This document shows, one piece after another, positions 8,568 to 15,009 of a stretch of DNA of 18,880 bases (position 1 is its first letter; the number at the start of each line of letters is the position of its first letter). The DNA is from Bifidobacterium breve (GTDB lineage Bacteria; Actinomycetota; Thermoleophilia; Miltoncostaeales; Miltoncostaeaceae). Under the pieces are notes generated by a model, which saw only the letters and a list, made by a program, of their open reading frames with translations, was not told the DNA's origin and made no database searches. The stretch spans positions 1 to 18,880 of the forward strand of contig CAMCOB010000019.1 in assembly GCA_945876305.1 (NCBI GenBank), written 5' to 3'. A program made the translations under genes and the position numbers.

Positions 8568-9407
8568 TCAGTCCTCCACGAAGTCGACGGACACGGCATG
8601 GTCGATGAGCCCGGCCTCAACGCCGCGGCGCAGCAATTCGCGAACGGCTTCACGGCCATCTTCGCCGTAGTCGAGTGTGCGGTCGTTGACGTACATGCCA
8701 ACGAACTGATCGTTAAGGACGTCGTCCAGGCCGCGGCCGTACTCGGCTGCGTAGGCCAGCGCGCCCTCCCGGTTGTCGAGGCTGTACTGAATGCTGTCGC
8801 GCAGCACGTGCGACAGCCGCACCATCTCATCGCCCTCGATGTCGCGACGCACGGCATTGGCGCCGAGGGGAAGCGGCAGGCCTCCGGTGAGGTCGTGCCA
8901 CCACGTGCCGAGATCAAGAATGTTGATCAGGCCCTGGCTCTCGTAGGTGAGCTGCCCTTCGTGGATGACCAGCCCGGCATCGGCATCGCCACGCTCCACC
9001 ACGTCCAGAATCTCGTCAAACGGCACCACGAGCGGCTCGGCAATGCGCCCCACAGCCAGCTGCAGCTCAAGAAATGCGCTGGTGAGGAGACCCGGTACGG
9101 CCACTTTCAGGCTGGGGAGTGAGGCGGGGTCGATGGCCTCACGCGCCACCACCATGGGGCCGTACTGCTCGCCCATTGATGCCCCGTGCGGGAGCAGGCG
9201 GTACTTGTCGGCCACGCTCGCATAGGCGTGCACCGAGATCGCGGTGACCTCGAGGCGCCCCTCCATCGCCCAGCGGTTGAGCGTTTCGATATCGCGCAGC
9301 ACGTGCTCGAACTCAAACCCGTGGGTGGGGATCAGGTCCTTGGCGAGCGCGTAGAACATGAACGCGTCGTCGGGGTCCGGGCTGTGACCCAGGCGGATCA
9401 GCGTCAT
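8568..9407 (-). CDS. mqnD: MqnD-like menaquinone biosynthesis enzyme (1,4-dihydroxy-6-naphthoate synthase family)
   Basis: Members of this MqnA/MqnD fold act in the futalosine route to menaquinone; MqnD converts cyclic de-hypoxanthine futalosine to 1,4-dihydroxy-6-naphthoate. The 279-residue protein has the periplasmic-binding-protein-like fold of the family, starting with the signature LGHSPDPDDAFMFYAL (6-21), then AISVHAYA, the phosphate/glycine loop VPGLLTSAFLELQLA, DAGLVIHEGQLTY, and LPLPLGANAVRRD. The ATG at 9407 is preceded by GGAGG at nine bases. A longer frame upstream is not needed. Subtype D rather than A is chosen from the N-terminal signature and the HEGQLTY segment; the other pathway genes are not in the window, so the exact step is an inference. 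Confidence 0.85.
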   Translation of the reverse strand: MTLIRLGHSPDPDDAFMFYALAKDLIPTHGFEFEHVLRDIETLNRWAMEGRLEVTAISVHAYASVADKYRLLPHGASMGEQYGPMVVAREAIDPASLPSLKVAVPGLLTSAFLELQLAVGRIAEPLVVPFDEILDVVERGDADAGLVIHEGQLTYESQGLINILDLGTWWHDLTGGLPLPLGANAVRRDIEGDEMVRLSHVLRDSIQYSLDNREGALAYAAEYGRGLDDVLNDQFVGMYVNDRTLDYGEDGREAVRELLRRGVEAGLIDHAVSVDFVED

Positions 9408-9450
9408 GTGGTGGTGCCTCCGGTTGGAGCGGTCGGAATGGTGGCCGATG

Positions 9451-9876
9451 CTACTCAGCGCCACCGGAATCAGCGCGCAGTACACACATGCCCTCGCCCT
9501 CGGCCACGAGGGTCTCACCCGAATGCACGCTCACCACTGCGCGAAAGCCGCGGCCGCTCTGCTGGATAAGGCGACCGCGCAGGGTCAGTTCCACGCCCTC
9601 GAGCGCGATGGGCTTACGCAGCCAGTAGCGCACCTTCGCGGTCATGCCCCACAGGTCGTGGGGCGCGCCTGCGTACACCAGCATCTCATCCACCAGCAGC
9701 CCGATGATGCCGCCGTGCAGGCGGTCGGGGTAGCCCTGATACGTGGCGCTGGGGACCCAGATGGCCACGGCATCGGTGCCGTCGCGGTGCACGTGCAGGC
9801 CGAGTCCCGAGGGGTTCTCGGATCCGCATACGAAGCACCCGGGGCAGGACGATGGGTTCAGCAGTTCGCCGGTCAC
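9451..9876 (-). CDS. PaaI-type hotdog thioesterase with N-terminal Cys cluster
   Basis: A 141-residue single hotdog-domain protein, expected to hydrolyse an acyl-CoA or similar thioester. The family motif LHGGIIGLLVDEM (about 53-65) carries the catalytic HGG and the acidic residue on the central helix; TAKVRYWLRKPI and GETLVAEGEGMCVL complete the fold. Just before the domain is CPGCFVCG (C11, C14, C17), a common feature of this subgroup, possibly metal-binding. The start is uncertain: GTG at 9876 is the nearest sensible codon but has no ribosome site, and the frame stays open further upstream into the secG promoter region. It lies 43 bases before the mqnD-like gene and may supply the hydrolysis of a naphthoyl or other CoA ester; that link is inference only. 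Confidence 0.8.
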   Translation of the reverse strand: MTGELLNPSSCPGCFVCGSENPSGLGLHVHRDGTDAVAIWVPSATYQGYPDRLHGGIIGLLVDEMLVYAGAPHDLWGMTAKVRYWLRKPIALEGVELTLRGRLIQQSGRGFRAVVSVHSGETLVAEGEGMCVLRADSGGAE

Positions 9877-9968
9877 GCGGTCAAGTGTGCCGAATACCGC
9901 GGCCCGGTGCGTGGGGTCAGGCTGATGACCGCCTGTGGCGATCGCATCACCGGACAGCGGGCCGCTGC

Positions 9969-9974
9969 TAGTCT
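9969..9974 (+). promoter_or_regulatory. candidate -10 box, leaderless start of secG
   Basis: TAGTCT ends eight bases before the secG GTG at 9983, and no Shine-Dalgarno lies between. This predicts a leaderless or near-leaderless mRNA. Confidence 0.4.
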
Positions 9975-9982
9975 CCCGCGCC

Positions 9983-10213
9983 GTGATCGCCGTACTCGTC
10001 ACCATCCACTGCATCCTCTGCGTGCTGCTCATCGTTATGGTGCTCATGCACAGCGGGAAGGACGCCGGTCTCTCCGGCGCTTTCGGCGTGGGTGGCTCCG
10101 GCTCTGCATACGGTGGATCATCGGCGATCGTCGAGAAGAACCTCACGCGCATCACCGTGGTGATCTCCGTCTTGTTTTTTCTCTCGACCTACGTCCTCGG
10201 TCGCGCGCTCTAG
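9983..10213 (+). CDS. secG: preprotein translocase subunit SecG
   Basis: Small auxiliary subunit of the SecYEG channel. The 76-residue product has the SecG layout: a first membrane helix (about 2-21), the conserved cytoplasmic loop HSGKDAGLSGAFG (about 23-35) continuing into a Gly/Ser-rich GGSGSAYGG stretch, then ILVIS-like second helix (about 53-74). The GTG start is chosen because helix one begins immediately; the frame upstream encodes nothing hydrophobic. The arrangement secG followed by a short membrane protein and tRNA-Leu/lexA is compact, and the next start is 75 bases downstream. Confidence 0.92.
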   Translation: MIAVLVTIHCILCVLLIVMVLMHSGKDAGLSGAFGVGGSGSAYGGSSAIVEKNLTRITVVISVLFFLSTYVLGRAL

Positions 10214-10274
10214 CGATTTGCGTCGGTGACCTTTGGCCCCCCGGTTCGGGGCGACCGGTCCCCGCAGATGGAGG

Positions 10275-10280
10275 TAGAGT
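10275..10280 (+). promoter_or_regulatory. candidate -10 box, leaderless start
   Basis: TAGAGT ends seven bases before the GTG at 10288, with no ribosome site in between. Confidence 0.4.
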
Positions 10281-10287
10281 TCCGGGC

Positions 10288-10440
10288 GTGAATACTTCTC
10301 TCGTCCGATCCCTGCCCGTCAAGTTCGTTGGTGCCCTTATCGCCCTCATCGGCGCCGGCATCGCGCTGTACCTGATGGGTGTCTTCTCGATGTACGCCAC
10401 GGCCTGGGCCGTGCAGATCACCGAGTGGATCTTCGGATAG
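10288..10440 (+). CDS. 50-residue single-pass membrane protein
   Basis: A short frame starting at GTG with a basic N-terminus (R7, K12) followed by a strongly hydrophobic helix (about 13-32) and an amphipathic, Trp-containing end (TAWAVQITEWIFG). High third-position GC, a TAGAGT box seven bases upstream and a strong terminator 45 bases downstream support a real transcribed gene. No family is recognised. Its position directly after secG invites, but does not prove, a role near the translocon. Confidence 0.65.
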   Translation: MNTSLVRSLPVKFVGALIALIGAGIALYLMGVFSMYATAWAVQITEWIFG

Positions 10441-10484
10441 GTATCCCGCCGGGTCGCGTTTCGACCCCGCGCCATCATTTCCGT

Positions 10485-10527
10485 ACCCCGCCCGCTGTGG
10501 GTCATCCGGCGGGCGGGGTGCAATTTT
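10485..10527 (+). terminator. intrinsic terminator after secG / small membrane protein
   Basis: ACCCCGCCCGC (10485-10495) and GCGGGCGGGGT (10509-10519) form a perfect 11-base stem, followed by TTTT at 10524-10527. Confidence 0.8.
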
Positions 10528-10546
10528 GGGGGTCGTTGCGGCGGCG

Positions 10547-10580
10547 AAAAACGACGAGAGCCCCGCGATGCGGGGCTCTC
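10547..10580 (-). terminator. intrinsic terminator of tRNA-Leu
   Basis: GAGAGCCCCGC and GCGGGGCTCTC (10556-10580) form a perfect 11-base stem with a three-base loop; on the minus strand it is followed by TTTTT (10551-10547), seven bases after the tRNA 3' end. Confidence 0.85.
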
Positions 10581-10586
10581 TGCAGG

Positions 10587-10671
<85 letters not shown>

Positions 10672-10681
10672 ACGCACAGCC

Positions 10682-10709
10682 CAATTACTGATCAGGCAGC
10701 GGCGGGCAA
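10682..10709 (-). promoter_or_regulatory. candidate promoter of tRNA-Leu
   Basis: TTGCCC (10709-10704) and TAATTG (10687-10682) on the minus strand are separated by 16 bases, placing the start a few bases before the mature tRNA 5' end at 10671. Confidence 0.45.
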
Positions 10710-10730
10710 TGTAGCAGCAGGAGGGAATGG

Positions 10731-10736
10731 TATGGT
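10731..10736 (+). promoter_or_regulatory. candidate -10 box of lexA
   Basis: TATGGT lies immediately before the SOS box, so transcription would begin inside the operator, the usual geometry for lexA autorepression. The ATG within this hexamer is a less likely translation start. Confidence 0.35.
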
Positions 10737-10738
10737 GG

Positions 10739-10752
10739 CGAACACCAGTTCG
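10739..10752. promoter_or_regulatory. SOS box (LexA operator) upstream of lexA
   Basis: CGAACACCAGTTCG is a perfect palindrome around ACCA and matches the Gram-positive LexA consensus GAAC-N4-GTTC. It lies 27 bases upstream of the preferred lexA start. Confidence 0.85.
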
Positions 10753-10779
10753 ACGTCACCGACCGTGGAGTTGTACCGA

Positions 10780-11385
10780 ATGGCTGAGGCACCGACGGGC
10801 AGACAGGCCGAGATCCTCATCTTCATCGAGGATCACGTGCAGCGCCATGGCTATCCACCCACCGTGCGCGAGATCGGCGCCGGCGTGGGCTTGGCATCGC
10901 CATCGACCGTGCACCGCCATCTGGAGAAGCTCGAAGCGGGTGGACATCTGCGGCGCGACCCCTCCAAGCCGAGGGCCATGCTGGTGGGGCTGCCCGGTGG
11001 ACGCACGTCGTCGTCGGGCAACCGCCCGGAGGCCTCGCTGCCCCTGGTTGGGTCCGTGGCGGCAGGCGCACCGATTCTGGCTGATGAGCATGTTGAGGAC
11101 TGGGTGGCTGCCCCATTCGCTGCCGATTACCTGCTGCGCGTCAAGGGCGACTCGATGATCAACGCAGGCATCCTCGATGGTGATCTCGTGGCGGTGAAGC
11201 AGCAGCAGACTGCGCGCGATGGCCAGATCGTGGTGGCGCTGCTTGGAGACGAGGCCACTGTCAAGCGCGTGTACCGCGAGCCGGGCGGTGTGCGCCTAGA
11301 GGCTGAGAATGACGCCTATGAGCCAATTCGCGGCACGGATATCAAGGTGATTGGTCGCGTGGTGGGAGTGATGCGCGACATCTAG
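10780..11385 (+). CDS. lexA: SOS repressor LexA
   Basis: Repressor of the DNA-damage response that cleaves itself when bound to RecA filaments. From ATG 10780 the product has 201 residues: winged-helix DNA-binding domain (about 5-65) with YPPTVREIGAGVGLASPSTV, a linker, and an S24-type protease domain. The scissile bond is A95-G96 in SVAAGAP, the nucleophile Ser125 in KGDSM, and the general-base Lys162 in ATVKRV. The frame also contains ATG at 10732 with GGAGG nearby, but that would put the SOS box inside the coding region. ATG 10780 has GGAG nine bases upstream and begins at the family's usual MAEAPTGRQAEIL position, so it is preferred; 10732 remains possible. Confidence 0.93.
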   Translation: MAEAPTGRQAEILIFIEDHVQRHGYPPTVREIGAGVGLASPSTVHRHLEKLEAGGHLRRDPSKPRAMLVGLPGGRTSSSGNRPEASLPLVGSVAAGAPILADEHVEDWVAAPFAADYLLRVKGDSMINAGILDGDLVAVKQQQTARDGQIVVALLGDEATVKRVYREPGGVRLEAENDAYEPIRGTDIKVIGRVVGVMRDI

Positions 11386-11397
11386 CAGCGGCGTGGT

Positions 11398-11431
11398 GCG
11401 CCGGGGGGCTATGGGCGCACGGCCCCGGCGC
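11398..11431 (+). terminator. GC hairpin between lexA and rnpB
   Basis: GCGCCGGGG and CCCCGGCGC form a perfect nine-base stem ten bases or so after the lexA stop. There is no T run, and it ends just before the rnpB -10 box, so it may be a weak terminator or may insulate rnpB. Confidence 0.4.
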
Positions 11432-11433
11432 GC

Positions 11434-11439
11434 TACGGT
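11434..11439 (+). promoter_or_regulatory. candidate -10 box of rnpB
   Basis: TACGGT sits about seven bases before the predicted 5' end of the RNase P RNA. Confidence 0.45.
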
Positions 11440-11445
11440 TTCGCC

Positions 11446-11772
11446 TGCGAGCCAGGCAGTCGCGTGGCTTCGGCCTCGAGGAAAGTCCGGACACCGCAGA
11501 GCAGGGTGCTGGTTAACGGCCAGCCGGGGAAACCCGAGGGAAAGTGCCACAGAAACGAAACCGCCCCTTCGGGGGTAAGGGTGAAAAGGTGCGGTAAGAG
11601 CGCACCAGCGGCCTGGTGACAGGTCGGCTGGGTAAACCCCACTCGGTGCAAGGCCAAATCGGGGCGTTACGGGTTGCTCGCCCAGTCCCAGGTAGGCCGC
11701 ATGAGGCACCCGGCAACGGGGGTCCCAGATGGATGACTGTCCACGACAGAATCCGGCTTACGGCTCGCTAAC
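11446..11772 (+). ncRNA. rnpB: RNase P RNA, bacterial type A-like
   Basis: Catalytic RNA that matures the 5' ends of tRNAs. Conserved landmarks are in order: the 5' strand GCGAGCC (11447-11453), GAGGAAAGTCCGGAC (about 11478), ACAGAAA, the GGTAAGAGCGCACC region near 11592, GGTGCAAGG, and the 3' CACGACAGAATCCGGCTTA, followed by GGCTCGC (11762-11768), which pairs with the 5' strand to make P1. The length of about 325 bases is smaller than some relatives but normal. Ends are estimated from P1. Confidence 0.95.
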
Positions 11773-11773
11773 C

Positions 11774-11805
11774 CAGAGGCCCGCTTCGGCGGGCCTCTGG
11801 CATTT
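11774..11805. terminator. terminator after rnpB, possibly bidirectional
   Basis: CAGAGGCCCGC-TTCG-GCGGGCCTCTG is a perfect 11-base stem with a stable UUCG loop (11774-11799), followed by ATTT on the plus strand. The convergent minus-strand gene ends at 11810, so both transcripts could use it. Confidence 0.75.
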
Positions 11806-11809
11806 CCGG

Positions 11810-12538
11810 CTACTCGAGCGGCGCGGCGGGCATTTCGGGAACCTCCGACTGCAGCCCGGCGAGTCCGCGCACGAGCGCGGCCGTGAGATGCTCGGCCACC
11901 GAGTGCAGGGTGGCCAGCCCGAACTCCTCCACGTCGGCGCCGCCAGCGATGGCGTGCTCGGCCTCGGCGATCATGGCGGCGGAGAGGCGGCGGTCCTGGA
12001 TGAGCACCTCTACCTCCTGTCCGCGAACGGTTCCGCGCAGACCAGCTGCCTCGGCCCGGTCCTCCATTTGGCCGAGGCGCCCGAGCTCGAGCGTGCGGGC
12101 AAGCGGGCGCACATAACGGGAGGCGTCCTCGAGGGATCGGTTGCTGCTCGGCATGGGAACCGGGCGGTCAGGGCCACCTGTCTCGTGGCGCGTTGCGCGC
12201 ACGGCGACGGCCCCGATGAGATCAACGAGCACGCCTGCCATCCGGGGGCACGGGAGAAAGTCCACCTGTGATGGCGCAGCACGAACTGCGCGTGGTGGAG
12301 GCGCCCCGGTGCTGCGCAGCCAGTCGCGAATCTCCTCCACCTCAAACCTGCGGTGCCCACCAGCGGTGCGATGGCACGGAACCCGTCCGGAATCCGCCCA
12401 CAGCCGGATGGTGGGGATGCTCACGCCGATCATCGCCGCTGCCTCACCCGTGGTGAGTGATCGCCTGCCCGGGTCGAGCATGCGCTCGCGCACCCCGAGC
12501 CACCGCCGTGCGGATGGCCCGAATGCGCCGTCGGCCAT
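11810..12538 (-). CDS. MerR/excisionase-type HTH DNA-binding protein
   Basis: The 242-residue protein has an N-terminal helix-turn-helix (about 27-75): SLTTGEAAAMIGVSIPTIR, then WADSGRVPCHRTAGGHRRF, the typical wing of MerR and excisionase-like (HTH_17) proteins. The remaining 165 residues form a helical domain, including LARTLELGRLGQMEDRAEA and a segment VEVLIQDRRLSAAMIAEAEHAI, with no recognised effector motif; they may sense a ligand or mediate oligomerisation. The ATG overlaps the stop of the upstream membrane-protein gene by one base (TGATG), so translation is coupled. No integrase is nearby, so a phage excisionase role is unlikely. Target unknown. Confidence 0.82.
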   Translation of the reverse strand: MADGAFGPSARRWLGVRERMLDPGRRSLTTGEAAAMIGVSIPTIRLWADSGRVPCHRTAGGHRRFEVEEIRDWLRSTGAPPPRAVRAAPSQVDFLPCPRMAGVLVDLIGAVAVRATRHETGGPDRPVPMPSSNRSLEDASRYVRPLARTLELGRLGQMEDRAEAAGLRGTVRGQEVEVLIQDRRLSAAMIAEAEHAIAGGADVEEFGLATLHSVAEHLTAALVRGLAGLQSEVPEMPAAPLE

Positions 12539-12756
12539 CAGTCGTCTCCGGTCCCGGGGATGGAGGCGTCGCGGTGTCGGGTGCCGTCCACGATCAGAAA
12601 GGCGACGACGACTGCGATGAGGATGATCTCGCCGACGGTGAGTGCCGCCCCGAGCCGTGCCCCTCCGGCCGAGGCGATGAAGGTACCGGCCACCGCGAGC
12701 ACAATCGCCGTGGTCCACGCCAGGATGTCAACGCGTGATGGAGCGAGCGACCACAT
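12538..12756 (-). CDS. 72-residue two-helix membrane protein
   Basis: Two hydrophobic helices (about 11-30 and 39-57) joined by a short GGARLG turn, with a charged C-terminus. The ATG at 12756 has no Shine-Dalgarno; instead TAGACT ends six bases before it, implying a leaderless message. The stop overlaps the start of the HTH gene by one base, so the pair probably functions together, perhaps as a membrane sensor or tether for the regulator; this is inference. No family recognised. Confidence 0.72.
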   Translation of the reverse strand: MWSLAPSRVDILAWTTAIVLAVAGTFIASAGGARLGAALTVGEIILIAVVVAFLIVDGTRHRDASIPGTGDD

Positions 12757-12762
12757 ACGCGA

Positions 12763-12768
12763 AGTCTA
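12763..12768 (-). promoter_or_regulatory. candidate -10 box overlapping a stop codon
   Basis: TAGACT on the minus strand begins with the TAG stop of the 36-residue frame at 12766-12876 and ends six bases before the ATG at 12756. Confidence 0.4.
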
Positions 12769-12876
12769 GGCCATCGCCATGACGGGCCAGAGGAACGCGG
12801 CAATGGCCGACACCGCGACAGTGGCCAGGATGACCCCGCGTTCCGATGGGGCGATGCGGTTGAAGATGGTCGTCAC
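12766..12876 (-). CDS. 36-residue membrane protein (small ORF)
   Basis: From GTG at 12876 the frame encodes a short basic/polar start (MTTIFNRIAPSERG) and one hydrophobic helix (about 15-35) ending PVMAMA. Third codon positions are nearly all G or C, as in the neighbours, and the frame lies in the same direction as, and nine bases before, the two-helix membrane gene. No Shine-Dalgarno is visible before the GTG, so the start is uncertain. It fills most of what otherwise looks like a noncoding gap. No family can be assigned to so short a product. Confidence 0.5.
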   Translation of the reverse strand: MTTIFNRIAPSERGVILATVAVSAIAAFLWPVMAMA

Positions 12877-12964
12877 GGCGAGGGATGGTGGAGAAGTCCT
12901 GCCTCAGCGTCAGGCCGCCGTCACCCGTGGGCCACACTCGCTTCCTGCCGCTTGTGCAAACGGG

Positions 12965-12970
12965 TAGCGT
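12965..12970 (+). promoter_or_regulatory. candidate -10 box of the peroxiredoxin gene
   Basis: TAGCGT lies 37 bases before the GTG. TTCCTG at 12942-12947 could be the -35 with 17-base spacing. AGGAG precedes the start codon, so this message has a leader. Confidence 0.4.
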
Positions 12971-13007
12971 CGTCGCGCCCAAACCGAACCGACCAGGAGA
13001 AAAACCC

Positions 13008-13469
13008 GTGGCGCATCTTCTGCCCGGCCAGATGGCCCCCGACTTCACCCTCGCCTGCGATGACGGCACGGAGGTCACGTTGTCGTCGCTCAGGGGCTCG
13101 CCCGTGATCGTCTACTTCTATCCGAAGGCCATGACCTCGGGGTGCACCGCTCAGGCATGCGAATACCGCGATCACCTGAAGGCGTTCGCCAAGAGCGGTG
13201 CCGCCGTCCTCGGCATCAGTCCCGACCCGGTATCGCGCCTTGTGAAGTTTCGCGACAAGGAGGGGCTCACGTTCCCCTTGCTCTCCGACGAGTCGCACGC
13301 GACCCTTGAGGCGTACGGCGTGTGGGTGGAGAAGTCGATGTACGGCAAGAAGTACATGGGCGTGGAGCGCAGCACCTTTGTGATTGATGCCACGGGCAAG
13401 ATCCTCCACGCCGATTACAAGGTGAAGTCGACCGGGGACGCCGAGCACGCGCTGGACCTACTGTCGTAG
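13008..13469 (+). CDS. bcp: thiol peroxidase, Bcp/PrxQ-type peroxiredoxin
   Basis: Reduces hydrogen peroxide and organic hydroperoxides using thioredoxin-derived electrons. The 153-residue AhpC/TSA-fold protein has YFYPKAMTSGCTAQACEYRD (37-54 split across the active loop), with peroxidatic Cys46 in GCT and a resolving Cys51 five residues later, the atypical 2-Cys arrangement of Bcp proteins. R121-type Arg of the family is supplied by the GVERSTFVID segment. The usual P in PGCT is replaced by S45-G, a mild variation. GTG 13008 is selected because AGGAG lies nine bases upstream and MAHLLPGQMAPDF is the normal N-terminus; the open frame further upstream is not homologous. Confidence 0.93.
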   Translation: MAHLLPGQMAPDFTLACDDGTEVTLSSLRGSPVIVYFYPKAMTSGCTAQACEYRDHLKAFAKSGAAVLGISPDPVSRLVKFRDKEGLTFPLLSDESHATLEAYGVWVEKSMYGKKYMGVERSTFVIDATGKILHADYKVKSTGDAEHALDLLS

Positions 13470-13477
13470 CCGCGCCG

Positions 13478-13483
13478 TATCCT
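13478..13483 (+). promoter_or_regulatory. candidate -10 box of the nitroreductase gene
   Basis: TATCCT lies 40 bases upstream of the nitroreductase ATG, in the 54-base gap after the peroxiredoxin stop. The gene may alternatively be read through from upstream. Confidence 0.25.
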
Positions 13484-13523
13484 TCCCGCATCCCGGCGGG
13501 CAGACTGAAGGAAGGGCATTCCG

Positions 13524-14180
13524 ATGGACGCGATTGAGGCAATCCGCAAGCGCAAGGCCGTGCGCACGTATACCGATCGACCCATCGCCGATGGTGTGGT
13601 GGATGGGCTGCTCCGTGCTGCGCTCGCCGCACCCACCGGCAGCGGCTCGCAGGCCTGGAGCCTGCTCGTGGTGCGGGATGCAGAGCGGCGCCGCGAGATA
13701 GCCGACCTGATCATCGCCGGCGGCGCCCAGTACTTCGCCAATATGCGCCCTCAGCGTGACCTCGATGACGATGAGCACCGTCGGCAGTGTGGGGAGTACG
13801 CCGAGAAAATCCTCAGCACCTACCGCATCGCGCCGGTGTGGATTGTTGCGCTGCTGGTGCCCCGTGGGAACTACCCCGATTCGATGGCTGAGGGTGGGTA
13901 CGTGGATGACCTGCTCTCGGTGGCATTTGCGATGGAGAACCTGATGGTGGCAGCGCGGGCAGAGGGGCTCGGCACGGTGCCCACGTCGGCGTTCCAGCGC
14001 TTTGAGAAGGATCGGCTGCGCGCCATTCTCGGGCTACCGGGCGAGGTGGATCCGGTGCTGGTGAGCCCGCTCGGCTATCCGGAGTCGTTCCCCGATGGCC
14101 TGCCTCCCGCGTTGAAAAAGAGCTTCCGCGGCTGGAGATCGCTGGTGCACGACGAGCAGTGGGGCAGCACGCGGGCATAG
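13524..14180 (+). CDS. nitroreductase-family FMN oxidoreductase
   Basis: A 218-residue flavoprotein of the NfsB/FrP-like fold, expected to reduce nitro, quinone or similar substrates with NAD(P)H. The N-terminal RKRKAVRTYTDRPI (8-21) supplies the FMN phosphate-binding Arg residues, AALAAPTGSGSQAWSLLVV (about 32-50) the flavin-stacking loop, and ENLMVAARAEGLGTVPTS (about 138-155) the second FMN contact region. LGYPE near 188 is the conserved C-terminal GYP motif. The ATG has GGAAGG eight bases upstream. The substrate is not predictable from sequence. It sits between a peroxiredoxin and a rhodanese-like gene, all on one strand, suggesting a redox-related group. Confidence 0.9.
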   Translation: MDAIEAIRKRKAVRTYTDRPIADGVVDGLLRAALAAPTGSGSQAWSLLVVRDAERRREIADLIIAGGAQYFANMRPQRDLDDDEHRRQCGEYAEKILSTYRIAPVWIVALLVPRGNYPDSMAEGGYVDDLLSVAFAMENLMVAARAEGLGTVPTSAFQRFEKDRLRAILGLPGEVDPVLVSPLGYPESFPDGLPPALKKSFRGWRSLVHDEQWGSTRA

Positions 14181-14190
14181 CGCCCGCTGG

Positions 14191-14196
14191 TAAAGT
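14191..14196 (+). promoter_or_regulatory. candidate -10 box of the rhodanese gene
   Basis: TAAAGT lies 39 bases before the GTG, leaving a leader that contains the GAGAGGA ribosome site. Confidence 0.35.
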
Positions 14197-14235
14197 CGCG
14201 ACTGCGTTACGTCGTGAATCGAGAGGAATGGCGAA

Positions 14236-14577
14236 GTGGCTTGGGATGACATCACGCAGTGGCAGCCGGGTGACCTGTATGCATCTTTCCGCATGGGCGA
14301 CAACGTGCTGCCGGTCGACGTCCGTGACCTGACGTACCGGGATGCTGAGCAGAAGATCAAGGGCGCGCTGCGCCTCGACCCCGTGGGTTTCGAGAACCAG
14401 ATCCCATCCCTTCCGGAGGGCAAGGAGATCGTCTTCTACTGTGATCGCCCCGGCGAGGCCACGAGCATGACGATCGCCCTGGTGGCCTTCGATGGCGGCC
14501 GCTCTCGCGTCGGCGTACTGGTGGGGGGCTTTGAGGCCTGGAACGAGGCGGGCTACCCCATGGAGCCCAAGGAGTAA
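14236..14577 (+). CDS. single-domain rhodanese-like protein
   Basis: A 113-residue protein with a complete rhodanese fold: N-terminal VLPVDVRD (24-31), then GALRLD, the catalytic loop FYCDRPGEATS with Cys69 presented between strand and helix, and the C-terminal VLVGGFEAWNEAGYPM (about 95-110). Such proteins carry sulfur as a Cys persulfide, or shuttle sulfur to partners; the loop CDRPGEA differs from well-studied thiosulfate transferases, so the acceptor is unknown. The GTG start has GAGAGGA upstream. Confidence 0.9.
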   Translation: MAWDDITQWQPGDLYASFRMGDNVLPVDVRDLTYRDAEQKIKGALRLDPVGFENQIPSLPEGKEIVFYCDRPGEATSMTIALVAFDGGRSRVGVLVGGFEAWNEAGYPMEPKE

Positions 14578-14596
14578 CCCGCCGTTCCCGCGGTGC

Positions 14597-14941
14597 CTAC
14601 TTGTCCTTCTTCTTGTCCTTCTTCTGCCCACCGGGTGTGAGGCCGTACGTGCTCTCGAGCCATGCCGGCAGCACGGCGGCGACGGCGCGGCACATGAGCT
14701 CACGCTCGGAGACAGCCACACGAGCGGCGACCTGCATCACCAGCTGCCCCTCATCGGAGCGCACGCCTGACACGCCGCTGACCATCTTGTCGCCCTCGGG
14801 CTTGTTGTAGACCATCGCCCGCGCGGCCATGTTCCAGTGCTCCTTGGTCCAAGCGATGAGAAGCTCTTCGAGGTCCGTTGGCTGGTACTCGAGCAGTGCA
14901 CGCTGGAGCTCGTTGGGTGTGGGGTCTGCGTCACGCTGCAT
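14597..14941 (-). CDS. small protein with Lys/Asp-rich tail, function unknown
   Basis: A 114-residue soluble protein beginning MQRDADPTPNELQRALLEY. The body is mixed helix and strand, with LIAWTKEHWNMAARAMV (about 28-44) and VMQVAARVAVSERELMCRAV. It ends in KKDKKKDK, encoded by a tandem 12-base repeat (TTGTCCTTCTTC on the plus strand, twice). AAGGA lies about seven bases before the ATG. No family recognised; a basic tail of this kind often contacts nucleic acid or is simply disordered, which cannot be decided here. The gene is convergent with the rhodanese gene and divergent from the membrane protein at 15010. Confidence 0.72.
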   Translation of the reverse strand: MQRDADPTPNELQRALLEYQPTDLEELLIAWTKEHWNMAARAMVYNKPEGDKMVSGVSGVRSDEGQLVMQVAARVAVSERELMCRAVAAVLPAWLESTYGLTPGGQKKDKKKDK

Positions 14942-15009
14942 TGTCTGGTCCTTCCAGGGCCTTGTTGGGATTCGCAGGGCAGGATAGCCCTGTGGCGAGG
15001 ACCGAAGGG

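Noticed and set aside
8564..8917. Long N-terminal extension of the Cys4 protein
   Set aside because: The extension is antiphase to the mqnD-like gene in the same direction, and its composition is that of an out-of-frame translation.
14878..15009. N-terminal extension of the four-helix membrane protein
   Set aside because: It would overlap the divergent gene's start and encodes no plausible protein segment; GTG 15010 has a well-spaced ribosome site.
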